A stretch of DNA of 64,000 nt from Prostheceraeus crozeri (taxonomy: Eukaryota > Platyhelminthes > Polycladida > Euryleptidae), in contig CAJQUW010010440.1 of the NCBI GenBank assembly GCA_907163375.1, positions 62,001 to 126,000 on the forward strand, given 5' to 3'. Of the stretch, positions 43,020-54,733 are shown in pieces (positions within the stretch are counted from its first letter, which is position 1; each line of letters opens with the position of its first letter). The notes under the pieces are model-generated. The model worked only from the letters and a program-made list of their open reading frames with translations. It was not told the origin of the DNA and made no database searches. The translations under genes were made by a program, and so were the position numbers.

Positions 43020-43948
43020 CACTGTAAATCGCTGGATACGAAAATTGCATGCAAGCACATACCAAATTCACAAATAATTTGAAACTAACATCTGGTATGT
43101 TTTTCATACGAAAGCTCATACGATGATTGTTATGTGCGATTTTGGTTTGAGCGATACGAACCATTCTATCTGTGATTGGCTGTTTTACGATGAAATACGA
43201 GTTGTTCGTATGTTTTATATACGAGACCCGATGCAAATTCATCCTCATGCGTATGCCTCTGGTATGCAGAGCTTTAAGTCAAATAGCAAAAAAATATATT
43301 ACCAGTCATGAATATTTCTTAATGATAGTTTGGTATCTAACTAGATTAGATTTATTGTGAATTTTATGCTGCATGTCGCCCTTGCTACTTGCTTAGGAAG
43401 ATTTACAGGACGCTTGGTTAGATCTACTTTATGAACCAAGTTGATTAACATCAATTCACTCAAACGATATCTTCTGTGCAACCATGTTGACTTTTATATC
43501 TTAAACATAACTATTTTTGCGTTTATGAATTATGTGTTTTCAATTCGAATTGATAATATGCATAATTCCAAAATTACTTAATGCTTAATTGTTGATGGTT
43601 GAATACTTATTGATTATTTATGAAATGCCTTAGACCTGCATGTATTAAAATCGAACTCAGTATTGCAAGTTTGACTCTTGAATGTCATTATCTCACTACT
43701 TACAAAACAGTAGCAAGCACCATGCAACATTAATGTTATCTTTATTGTCAAAAGGCCTTAAATCAACACATTTTAGACATCATTAATCCTTTCCTTTAAC
43801 ATTGTGCTGGTATGTCTTTAGAATGTAAAGCATGCCACAGTTGAAATAACATACAAAAAGCATACAAATAGATACAGAAATATACCAAAAAATATTTTAG
43901 TACAGTATGCATCCTTTGCGTGTGATTGGTATTGAGCGATTTACAGTG
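43020..43948. mobile_element. 929-bp TA-flanked non-autonomous DNA transposon, copy A
   Basis: Ends CACTGTAAATCGCT...AGCGATTTACAGTG, flanked by TA on both sides. The interior is rich in CATACGA/TCGTATG words. It matches 46899-47832 over almost all of its length. The inner motifs GTATGTTTTTCATACG form small palindromes. No coding capacity; Tc1/mariner-type by its TA duplication. Confidence 0.85.
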
Positions 43949-44082
43949 TAGTCATTAAACATTGTACTAATTCAAGAAAAGATAATTCATTGTCTTTCAG
44001 ATTGTATTTAATATGTGGTTATGGGATCACTGATGCATTTATCGTCAATAATAGACTTAATGTTCAAACAAGCAATTCAATA

Positions 44083-44292
44083 TATGATTTTTTGGACATG
44101 GAAGCAGACTGGTGGTAATCAATTTATTTTTCCATTGCGCTAGCGCTTCCGACCAGCTACGCTGGCCATCGTCAGGCGACAATGATATACATGATAATGA
44201 TGAATCATATACATGATGTACATTGATTGCCACCAGTACGCTTCCCTGTCCAAAAAATCATATGTTGTCGAATGGGAGACATTTCATTTCAA
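44083..44292. mobile_element. short PLE-like insertion with foldback
   Basis: Arms of ~46 bp (ATATGATTTTTTGGACATGG and its inverted near-copy ending at ~44263) enclose a CGCTTCCGACCAGCTACGCT then GGCCATCGTCAGGCG signature typical of PLE-type non-coding ends. The 13-bp direct repeat CAAGCAATTCAAT at 44070-44082 and 44293-44305 looks like the target duplication. Confidence 0.6.
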
Positions 44293-44305
44293 GCAATTCA
44301 ATGTA

Positions 44306-46896
44306 GCATTAATTTTCATTTGCAGTGCATAACAAAATAGTGTAATCTCGAATAGTCGAGATCTTGGCACTGAAATCTAGAGCTCTCGAATGCCTTAGAA
44401 ATGGTCGAGATCTCGAGATAGAATTCGTCGTACTTAGAACATGTGCACACAATTCAAATTACTACTGTATTATTTTATGTGAAGCCTTTGACTTTTCGCA
44501 TCAAATCTGACTGATAATATTTAGGCCTACATATGTCATGTTCTTTAAGATTCAGTTGAGGTTGTATGGATATCAGATGTCCACCTCTTATTGACTTCTT
44601 TTCGGTAGTAATAGGCTATTGTCTTGCACAAACACCCATGTTTTTTGTTATTTTCTTTTTGTCAATGTTTTTTGGATCGGCGTTGATCCACTTATTTAGT
44701 TCTACTTCATTTCTGATAAGGAAACTGTAAACTGGTATCGGTTGGTTACTATGACCATTATTGCTTTTTGCAATTGACAACTGTACACTTTCTCACCATG
44801 TTTGGCAAAAAAATCTACAATGAAGCATTTTTCAAACTGGCCTACGCTAAATCCTGCGGATTGAGAGTTGGAAATCCCTAATACTATCTATGTTTCATAG
44901 ACATCCCTGCTTCAAGTATCAATTGATGTCAAGAAGAAATTTCTATGATGAATTAAATAATCTTGGTAAGAAAAAAGTAGGTCATACTATTTTGGAAAAA
45001 GTCTCATGACGTGAATGAAACATGCTTTGCCATTTGATATATTAAGTCTAACTGAATTAATGCGCCATATGATTAATATATTGGAACACCATTTTTATAA
45101 CCCCGCTCTGAGAGTTGAATCGAATAATGCAAGTCAACAATTTAGGAATTCTCTGCTACATATATGCGTCGCCGTGTATTGCTGAAAAATCACATTCTTC
45201 GAATTATTTGTTGTTCATTATGCGATTGCAACAGCTCTCCTTCATTTGAGTCAAGGTCAAAAGTTGCTATTTGTTAGTTTCTCTTATGTTGTAAAGCAAA
45301 TTTTTCATATCCTAAGCGTTCGAATGACTCAACTCAAATCATTTTCTTTCGGATCATGGTATTACTTGGTCTTACACAAGCATGAATCTGGTTTAGGGAG
45401 CGGGAGCATAATATAAAGTTTTCCGATTGACATGTAATCTAATTTGCATGCAAGTCAAGTATAATTTGTGTTATAGAAGGGAACATAGGTGTTTTTTATA
45501 TTTAGTACTACGAAATCTTCAATTTCGCGGTATCTTCATTTCCAATATCATTTTTAGAAGTTCATTTAGTCACTTATATGAGTGGGTGCAACTTATACAA
45601 ATACCATCGCGGAAAAGTACTTCATAAAAGCGCAGTCGCTAGCCTATTGAACAGATGATGTAAATTAGGTTACTAAGAACAGATAAGCGTCGCAATCCGG
45701 TATTACAGAAATGTCCTTTCTATATTCGATATTTGCACTATTCAATGATATGCGTCAATGACCTATATTAGATGGATTATCCGATTAACACACCTAATCC
45801 GTATTATTACAGTTTCCAGATTTCAAGCTGCCCGCTTTACTGCTAATCAGTGTACAAAAGTCATGCCAAGGGATGAACTTAACTTATCTTAAGATTGCAA
45901 ACAGAATTCCAATTAATACTTCGGTTAAACAATTGAGCGACATTTGTGTTCTCATATACAAATAGAAAGAATATATTCTATCATTGAAGTGGAGGTTGCT
46001 TGCATGTTGTTCACTCTTGTCTAAATTAGATTCACCTGAACATGTATCATTCAGTTAAACTCGGCAAACTGAATTAAAACATATGCATACCTTTCTCATC
46101 CTCGTGCGATGCTGAGAGCGGCTGCAAATTCCATGCGCTCAAAATTTTGGAGAAAGTAATTTTTGAAAAGCATTTCTGCGAAATGAGTTACTCTAATACT
46201 CACTCATGCTTATCAAGCTCTTGTTCCTGAATGAAGTTGCATTTACGAAAATAAAGTAACAAGCCATTCATTCATTTATTAACATGAGAGAAGTTCTTGC
46301 GTTGATAATTTTTCTTTTTTTGTAGCAACATGTGCGAGGCCTTTTAGCCACTGCAGGCGATCATCGTCAAGCAATTGCCAGATCTACTCAACAAAAGTCG
46401 TACAGAGTTGATCACAAAAACGTGCCACCAAAGTAATACTGAGACAATCGATTTTCATGTCTTCCTGTTGTGTCGCACAACAACATGCATTACATCATTC
46501 GAACGCATGCATTCTCAGCTTTCAAATGAGAAATAAGAAACATGCATCCGAACTTGTATCTGCTGAGCAAATATATCTTTGCACATGCTTAAAATATGAA
46601 TATCACTCAATTTACAAATTGCAATTTTTCAATGATGAAGCACGTGAGTATGATAACGAATCAGTCACATGGAAAGCGAGCATTTTCTGAGCTCTCGATC
46701 TTTTGATATATTGGTTATCAAAATCGGTGAACCAGGAAAAAATCAGTGACACCGTGAAGTTATCACAAAATCATGACTCTTTTGACCGAAAATGCTCTAT
46801 TCTCACGCTTCCATTAAAAATGTTCATGATTGGTATTTTCAGAATCCTTACGATGTGAGGAGTACAAATACGTAGGATTTATTCAAGCAAGTTCAG
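44306..46896. other. intergenic DNA, nothing recognised
   Basis: AT-rich, with only short frames. 44345-44420 has several TCGAGATCT/CTCGAGA palindromic words. No gene or element is assignable. Confidence 0.4.
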
Positions 46897-46898
46897 TA

Positions 46899-47832
46899 CA
46901 CTGTAAATCGCTGGATACGAAAATTACATACAATTTGAAACTAACATCTGATACGAGATTCTCGTATGTTTACAGAGATCTGGTATGTTTTTCATACCAC
47001 ATCTCACTTACTTTCGTATGTGATTGGTATGTAGCGATGCAAACTATTCTATCTGTGATTGGCTGTTTTACACTGAAATACGAGTTGTTGTTAGTATGTT
47101 TTATATACGAGACCCGATGCAAATTCATCCTTTTTCGTATGCCTCTGGTATGTGCTTCGTATGAGCAGCTTTAAGTCACATGGCAAAAAATATAAATATG
47201 TAACATACTACTGTCAAAATTTTTTTCGGTAATACAAGTCGTGAATACTTTTTGTTTAATAGAGTGATATTTAACTAAATTAGATTTATTGTGAATTTAA
47301 CGCTCCACAAGATTTAACGTCGTTGCTACTTGTCTAGCAATATTAATAGGACGTTTAGTTAGCTCTACTTAACGAAACAAGTTGATAAGCATCAATTCAT
47401 TCAAACGATATCTTTCGTGCAATCATGTTGACTTATATATCTCAAACAAAACTATTTTTGCGTTCATGAATTATAATGTGTTTTTATTTCGGATTGATAA
47501 TATGCTTAATTTCAAAATTATATAATGCATAATTGTTGATGGTTGAATACTTATTGATTATTCATGAAATGCCTTAGACTTACGTGTATTATAATCGAAT
47601 TCAGTATTGACAGTGTGACTCTTGAATATCATTAACTCACTACTTACAGAACAGTAATATCATTAGTGTGATCTTTATTGACAAAAGGCCTTAAATCAAC
47701 ATACTTTGGACATGATTTATGCTTTCTTTCAACATTGTGCTGGTATGGCTTTAGTATGTAAGCATACCACATTTGAAATAACATACGAAAAGCATACAAC
47801 TATATGTGATTGGTATTGAGTGATTTACAGTG
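46899..47832. mobile_element. 934-bp TA-flanked non-autonomous DNA transposon, copy B
   Basis: Same family as 43020-43948: ends CACTGTAAATCGCT and AGTGATTTACAGTG with TA at 46897-46898 and 47833-47834, and a collinear interior. The two copies lie 3 kb apart in the same orientation. Confidence 0.85.
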
Positions 47833-49439
47833 TAGTTCTTTTTCAAACTTCCTCAACTTTTTCCTCATAGCCGCTGAAGCATACAAACACCATGAAAGGT
47901 GAACGAATGTTCAAAACAAAACAATTAGCGAAGGCATGTCTTTGTTCTCTCATAGCGGCTGCCGATTGTTTACTTCGCATGTTTGCGTATTTTAGCGGTA
48001 ATGAGAAATAAATTTTAAAGAAATTTGAAAAAGAACTGATGAACTTATTTGTATAAAACTTGCATATTCGCACCCTCACATCGCAAGGATTCTGAAGATA
48101 CCGAACATGATCATTTTTGATGAAAAAATTTATGGCATTACAATGGACAATGGTTGTTTGTTGACCGCCATTTCAACTGCTTCTGGATCTTAAGAATCAA
48201 ATGAAACCGTGTTGCAGCTATAAAAAGTTCTGTTAATATCAGTTTTGCAAGCAGAAAAGCGGTTTAACTACAACAATAAAACTCGTTGTCATGATGCTTT
48301 CATTAATAATTACAGAAATTTAGCCAAGTGAGGTATTGCCAGAAATATCGCTTTTCTAGCTGTTGTGGTAGATATCCACCCTAAAAGTGCAAATGACAAA
48401 TTTCATTTTGAGTTTTGAATGAATGTCATATCATTGCGCTATTATGTGCGGAAGTACATGGATCTCCGTAAACACATGGGATTTTAGAATGTTTGACGCT
48501 CCGTAACTTACAAGACGACTGAAACTACGGCTTAAGAATTGTCGCTTTACTTATGTTGAGTGACAATTTAGAGATACAAATTAGAGATAATAAGAACCTC
48601 GTACGCGAGCTTACATAGGAAGAAAATGTCAGTAGCTTTCAGATTAATTCTAATAGAGATAGTCTGACCTCCGTTTACCCCACAGACCTACTGTATCAGG
48701 TTCTGGTCTACCCACCCTAAACTGCAAGAAGAGATGTGTAATGGATAGCGTTTCTAAATTGGATCTGTTTTTTGTGTCATGTGAATTTTACTGATGATGA
48801 TCGATAGAGCCATGTATATGATTTAGCGTGTGCTCTTTTACTCGCATGTTTCTATCATTTACCAGTGCTGCGTTTTCCTTCAATTTCTTCTTTTGGTGAT
48901 ATTCTAAGGTAGGTCACAAATGCTCCCCAGAAAATAGAAGCGTGCAAGCTATCAAGCTTGTAGTGTTGATATTAGATTTCCACCTTCTTCTTTCTTAAGT
49001 ATACTATGATTTACATCTTTATAGGCTGGTGCCTTCTAGGAGATTTTGTCAAGTCTGTACTTACAACTCGGTTAAGATTTAGCCTGTTGCCTCTAGATAT
49101 TTGCTTCTCTTTTCTCTCTTGGGGGAATTAAACAACCGCTTTTTTGATCAGCAATTTATATTGGGAGACTAGAAACACTGTCATTTTTTTCATCTGTTCT
49201 TTATTTTCATTTTCCCTTCAAGTTACACTGACTCTTGCATCAAATTGTTCGTTATTAGCCCCCGCACCAATGGGGTGCTTTTCCGAACTCGCCCTACTGG
49301 GAGGGGGGAAATTCGCCCGCCCTGCTGATCTCCCAAACTATTTCACCAATTTTGCCAAACCACACATCAATCCTATAGGCATTGAAAGAGGATTCAGAAA
49401 AACGGCATCAGTTTTATTTCTAAGGTCATTCCTGGACTG

Positions 49440-49452
49440 AGGTCAAAGGTCA
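49440..49452 (+). promoter_or_regulatory. DR1 nuclear-receptor motif 1
   Basis: A perfect AGGTCAAAGGTCA: two AGGTCA half-sites with one spacer base, the consensus for HNF4/RXR-type receptors. Function is inferred only. Confidence 0.45.
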
Positions 49453-49611
49453 GAAACCGCCAGTTTTTAACTAATTTCTTTTAGATCACTATTTGAAATG
49501 GAAAATGATAACAAAAACTAATGAACCATGCACTAATCAAAAGGTCTGGTTTAGGTGTTTAATAAAGCGATGGTCATTTATCGCTCTGAGATTACATCAT
49601 TGCATTAGATG

Positions 49612-49624
49612 AGGTCAAAGGTCA
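49612..49624 (+). promoter_or_regulatory. DR1 nuclear-receptor motif 2
   Basis: A second perfect AGGTCAAAGGTCA, 172 bases after the first and in the same orientation, also preceded by TG. Confidence 0.45.
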
Positions 49625-49855
49625 AATAATTCGAACATTTAGTTCAACTCAAATATCACTAAAATCGCACATTTTTTATTTAGTTTCTGCACATGAAGAA
49701 ACAACCAAATTTGGTGACTTTTATCGAGACACCGAAGCTAAAAGCAATATGATTCCGTAACATGGCTTGCTTGGTTTAAAATATATTCAAAAAATTCCGC
49801 AGGGGAGAAAAACGCGTCCCAGTGGGCGAAGGTTAAGAATATCATGAATTCAAAG

Positions 49856-50752
49856 TATTTGTATTTGTATTTATTCAATAAATGACAACAGCTGGCGCCA
49901 ATTACAATCATTATGACGAAAAATATGACAAACATTAGGATATTAGGATAAAGGCGATAAAAGATAGATAAAACGTATGATCAAGTTTAACAGAAAAGAT
50001 TAAGTAAAAGTCAAACACAGGTTGGCAAGTTCATGAAAGGAAATTCTCGGATCGAAAAAATCCACAGAGGTCAGAGAATTCGCTAAGGCAGTCGTACGCG
50101 GAATAAAATTGGTTTTCCTTAAAGTGAGACCTCGGGCACTATCAAAGGAAAAAACCTTAGAATGTCTCGTACGTCTGATAGGAACATGTAAATAAATTGA
50201 AGAAGTTAGATACGAACAATTGATTTCACTGTGCAACACCTTATGAAAATGCTTTAAGTCAGTTTTCTGGCGCCTGGCTTCTAGGGTTGTCAATTGAAAA
50301 GTTTGATACAACTGCAAATAGTCATCATTATCATACTTCAACTTGCGAATAAAACATAATTGTTTCACAAATTTCTTTTGCACGCGCTCTATTTTGGCTT
50401 GAGGAGACCAAACACTCGAACAATAGTCAAGATGAGACCTAACATGCGCATTATAAACGGCTTTCATGGTATCAACATCGCAAAAAGGTCTGAAAATCCT
50501 ACGAGTGAAACCTAACATGCGAAAAGCCTTCCTAACAACTGTATTCACATGTAAAGAAAAATTCAATTTAGAGGTAAAATATACACCGAGATCTTTTACT
50601 TGCGATACTTGCTGTAGAGTAACACCGTCGAGACTGTAATCATGTATAATATTGCGAGTGCGTCGTAGCGAAAAATTCATAAAAAACCACTTTTTGATAT
50701 TCAATTTCATGAGCCATTTCTTGGACCATACAGCCAGGGATTGAATATTTAA
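49856..50752 (-). mobile_element. 5'-truncated LINE, Jockey/CR1-like
   Basis: The - strand reads the C-terminal part of a LINE reverse transcriptase: SLAVWSKKWLMKLNIKKW, then VKDLGVYFTSKLNFSLHV (thumb region), RSHLDYCSSVWSPQ, IERVQKKFVKQLCF. The 236-codon frame from 50710 to 50000 is intact, and upstream coding continues to ~50750, where the copy is cut off. The 3' tail is the short repeat AATAAATACAAATACAAATAC (49 kb side, near 49858-49880), usual for Jockey-like elements. The exact clade is uncertain. Confidence 0.8.
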
Positions 50753-50939
50753 GTAATTTTAAGTAATCATTTAAAGGCAATTTCCATCTCTATTGATGCT
50801 GACAAGATTTGCCACAGACAGTAGAATGTCATCCATAGAAGCAGAAAGTCCTACAACAATGTCACAGTCAAGCAAACTTTGTCCAACATTTGCAGACAAC
50901 GCATATTTTCATCAAGCTGTGTATTATTGAATATGTGTA

Positions 50940-52249
50940 CACTCTTTAGCAAAATTAATGTTACATCACTACAACTGCTGAAATATCTCCGTGTCTGCAG
51001 CCACTCAGTTCATTTGATTACAAAAGTATCACACATCATCTGAAAGGCATTGATGTTCTCTTGGGGATTCACTATGATTATTGGCTGCATCTTTGAACGG
51101 TTGTCTACCACATAAAAAATTGTTAAACACAATTACTTTTCTTTAATTGAAAGTTTTGGTATCAAAATCATAGGTTAGAAAAATGAAACACAGATCAGTG
51201 TATACACAAGAGCAAATATTTTCAGAAAAGTATTTGGACTCATCCACAGGACAATTATGCGCGTTATTGGATACATAATCATTGCTAATGTTACATTGCC
51301 CCATTCATTTGTTAAGAAGTTGGTAACATAGGCATGATTTTCATTCAAATTCAGCTCATAACAATCTAATGCATATGCAGATGCTGTGTACATAGATAGT
51401 GAGCCTTAGCTAGTCATCTATAGCGTATAAATACAGTACCATAGTTATCGCTAATTATTGCTTGTTCATTTATGAAATGATAAGATTTATGGTCATGGTG
51501 AATCGACAGACTAAAGACAATGATTTTCTTAGGGGATGTACAGTTGGTTAAAAGTGAAGTGTGCGCCAAGACAGACTCTTTGGCGTTGGCAAAGAGAATT
51601 TGGTATTAAGAAATGTAAAAATGGTATTCGATCAGAACGGAAAAGAATCACGACATCTCGAAGCAACCGACGTCTAATCAGACTGTCTGGAATTCGCAGA
51701 TTATCGTCTGCACGAGAGTTAGTGTGTCTGTGGAGCCAATAGGCTTCAATGTGGACTGTACATCGACGTTTGCGTAATTTCATCTTTTAGGATGATAGTG
51801 CACCAGCTCACACAGCGAGTGCAGTAAAATTCTTCAAGAAACAACGTGCAATACGATCACTGCCCTGGCCTTCCGGCAGCCCTGACTTGAATCCCATAGA
51901 GCATGTGTGGGATTTTCTCGGTAGGAAAATCAATTGTCGTTCCACTCCCGTAAAAACAATAAAAGAGATGAAACATTGGCTCCTGGCAACATAGCAATTG
52001 ATGCCACAATCTATTGTTGACTCATTGATAAAGAGCATGAATGATCGCATCTCACCAGTGATCGCAGCTCGTGGAGGTATCACTCAATTCTGATTACCTA
52101 TTGACTTAAAACAGTTTCAAAATATATACATCAGTTATCGCAAAATGTTCTTTTCACTTCAATGCATCAAAAAACAGACAGGAAAAGAAAAGTAAATTAA
52201 ATTTCACAAGTGATAATTCCGCATATAACATTAATTTTGCTAAAGAGTG
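50940..52249 (+). mobile_element. Tc1-like transposon, internally deleted
   Basis: Ends CACTCTTTAGCAAAATTAAT and its inverted copy, with TA on both sides (50938-50939, 52250-52251). On +, 51536-51740 encodes the second helix-turn-helix part (KKCKNGIRSERKRITTSRSN, RLIRLSGIRRLSSA). 51791-52093 encodes the catalytic end: DDSAPAHTASAVKFFKKQ (second Asp) and PWPSGSPDLNPIEHVWDFL (third acidic residue). The first catalytic Asp region is missing, and a TAG interrupts the C-terminal part. At 1310 bp it is somewhat short for Tc1. Confidence 0.85.
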
Positions 52250-52251
52250 TA

Positions 52252-53158
52252 TATGTATCTAGTCAATGTAATTAAAAATCTAACATTTTCTATGTTAATT
52301 TGCTGACATAGATTTTAGCCGTGAATGAATTGAAATCGTTTAACATTAGATATTTCACATCACCTTTTTGACATTACGTTTAAATAAATATCGCCGATAA
52401 GCAATACTTCTATGCCAAAGATGTTCATTTCATGGATATCTTAGTTACATTTTTGTGTAAATCTATGACTGGATTCATTGATATGATTTGTTTTGAATAT
52501 CATTTCTATGGCTAATCGCGATGTCTATATTCAACAATAGCAATGTCAATACTCGCTTCGCTCGTTCTACATTTTCAGTGTTGTATAGACAACGTATTAA
52601 CATTGCTATAATGGCAGCCCGGGTGACGCCAGTTGATTCCCTGTCGCAACGAGGCACTCGTCGCCTCTTAAAAACCAACCGCCGGCGCGGGCTTCCTGTC
52701 TCCTACTCTGAAGACACGACAGGCGACGCAGGCATATAGCCCAATTGACGGGCGCGGCAAAGACTTTTGTCACCCAACCCGCCGCAAGGTCCGTGCTCGC
52801 CAAGAAGATCGCCATACTATTTGCTGGCGTTCTCGTGCTGACAAACTCTTTGCGGCAAAGTCAGCGAAACAATCTACCAACACGTGAGCGCTGCTCCAGT
52901 CCTTCCTGGGCTATCTTGGCATGTCATTGACTTATCTGGCTCTTCAACGGGCCTGTGTGTTTTAAATCCTCCATATAGTTCGTAACAAATGGTAGTTTGT
53001 ACGAATAGTTTGAGTGATGATTTATTTTTTAAAGTAAGAATGACAGCCAAAAGGCAGAAATAGTGAGTGAATCAGAGATGTCATAATTCGGTTAATCATG
53101 CGCTGCTCACCTATAAGCAGTCAAACATAAATGGAATTGGCTACAGTTATGGATGGGA
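52252..53158. other. intergenic DNA with a GC-rich patch
   Basis: 52612-52880 is markedly richer in G and C than its surroundings (for example CCGCCGGCGCGGGCTTCCTG) and might be a decayed piece of a foreign or mobile sequence. I cannot identify it. Confidence 0.35.
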
Positions 53159-53870
53159 TTCAATCACTGTAGAAATGTTCATGCAGATCGATCAGTTGAC
53201 ATGTGACACGCGCGTGACAATGAAACAAAGAGACACGCACACACAATGACAGCGAATAAATCACTGCGCAAAAAAGGAATCCATAAAGCAAAAGTTACAC
53301 AAAATGGTGAACTGTTCAGTTTCAAAAAATTACGATAACTAAGCAAATAACAAAAAGCAAAAGTAATGCTAAGAATGAAGGAAACGTTGTGTATGCAAAA
53401 GGATCGAATATTTATGTCAACCATTCTATAATTCACGCTTCCTCTTCGTATGCAGCTGTTTCTTTCTCTTTTTTTCCTTTTCTTTCTTCTTATTTTTAGA
53501 ATTGCTTCTTTTTTCCGTCCCTTTGTGTCTCCGATGATTACAGTATTGCTATCATAACTTTGTAGTTACATACATATCATTGAAGCATTACGTTTTTTTC
53601 TCTGTTATCTTTATCCTTTTCATTCTTGCTGTTATGGAAACAGATCTTGACTGACTTTCTTTGCATTATTTTTGCTTTTTATTACTCACTCAGTTATCGT
53701 AATTTTTTGAAACTGAACAGTTTACCAATTTGTGTAACTTTTGTTTTATGGCTTCCTCTTTTGTCCAGTGATTTGACATCCGCTGTCATTGTAAGTGTGT
53801 CTATTTGTTGCATTGTCACGCACGTGTCACATGTCAAATGACCGATCAGCCATTATCTACAGTGATTGAA
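53159..53870. mobile_element. foldback element with ~230-bp arms
   Basis: TTCAATCACTGTAGA at 53159 is matched inverted at 53856-53870. The arms continue through TTTTTTGAAACTGAACAG and GTGACACGYGCGTGACAATG-type blocks to about 53385 and 53655. The loop is pyrimidine-rich. No coding; superfamily unknown. Confidence 0.75.
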
Positions 53871-54471
53871 CCTTTATTCACCCTAAGTGAAGCCAGTTCC
53901 GTGTCAGCTCTCAATAAAGAACGGACGAAGCGCTGGGCTGAAACATGAATTCTATTTTCTTTCTATGTATGCATTACATGAAACGATGTGTGAGTTGCTC
54001 ATCTCTCAAGAAGTCTCGACATTGATAACAGCAAATATGTTTGTCACATCAGACTTCTTGTGAGGTGACACGATCTCCTTACTAAAATCAAACCTGTAAA
54101 GATAAGCCCTATTATGCAACCATAATTACTTCAATGTCAATCTTGACTCTTCAAGTTGGAAAACATTTACTATTTTGTGAACTTATAAGTTACTTTTAAA
54201 CCTAAGATCTTCGTCAAATATGGTTATCGCACGTCTATTTCCGCAGCTGCAGTGAGCAAATATTTTCTCTTTGATCCCGATATGTAACGATTCGGTGATC
54301 TCTGATGTAAGATTGTTTATTTAGCTTCTCAACCTATTAGACAAGTGACTTCTGCACCTCTGGTTGGTGATACCTATTTGTTTCTCAGAGCCTGGCTACG
54401 GCGTCCAGTAGATCTTTAATCTGAGTTGATCGGCTAGCGATCATTCTTTCGGGCATCGCACAGGCAGCAGG
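53871..54471. promoter_or_regulatory. upstream region of the MTTP-like gene
   Basis: No other gene. 54380-54471 should hold the 5' UTR and core promoter. No TATA box is obvious at the expected distance, so initiation may use other elements. The evidence is positional only. Confidence 0.3.
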
Positions 54472-54733
54472 ATGTCCGGAAGAAGGTTAATGAAATTCGG
54501 TCATTGCTTGACATTTGCCTGCGTATTGGCGGCATGTAGCGCAAGTCTACTGAGCTATAAACCGGGATTTGAGTACATCTACAGTCTGAAAGGCAATTCT
54601 CACAATGAGAGGGCTGGACAAATTGGAATTGAAGCTCGTATCGGTTACGTGGTAGTGAACAAAACTAATGATATTCATGAAATTTTATTGCGGGTTCACC
54701 AACTCCATCTGGTTCCAAAAGATCATGAAACGG
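54472..54733 (+). CDS. MTTP-like lipid transfer protein, exon 1
   Basis: Start of a large lipid transfer protein (vitellogenin-N/LLTP family), which loads lipid onto apoB-type lipoproteins in the ER. A signal peptide is clear: after MSGRRL, a hydrophobic core FGHCLTFACVLAACSASL. The mature start LLSYKPGFEYIYSLKGN and the following EARIGYVVVN and EILLRVHQLHLV match the first β-strands of the family (human MTTP: RLYKLTYSTEV, DSVGYRIS). Met54490 is an alternative start that also keeps the signal peptide. The exon ends at ACGG before a GTAAGAG donor, one base into a codon, which fits the acceptor at 63476. I favour MTTP over vitellogenin or apolipophorin because of exon 3. Confidence 0.7.

Larger units (their letters stand above)
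47835..49855. other. intergenic DNA with two DR1 motifs
   Basis: No gene is recognised. A GC-richer patch near 49255-49330 has no clear identity. The two DR1 motifs are listed separately. Confidence 0.4.

Noticed and set aside
53086-53436. Membrane protein frames in the foldback arms
   Set aside because: The short hydrophobic frames occur on both arms because of the inverted repeat and the T-rich loop. No conserved motif.
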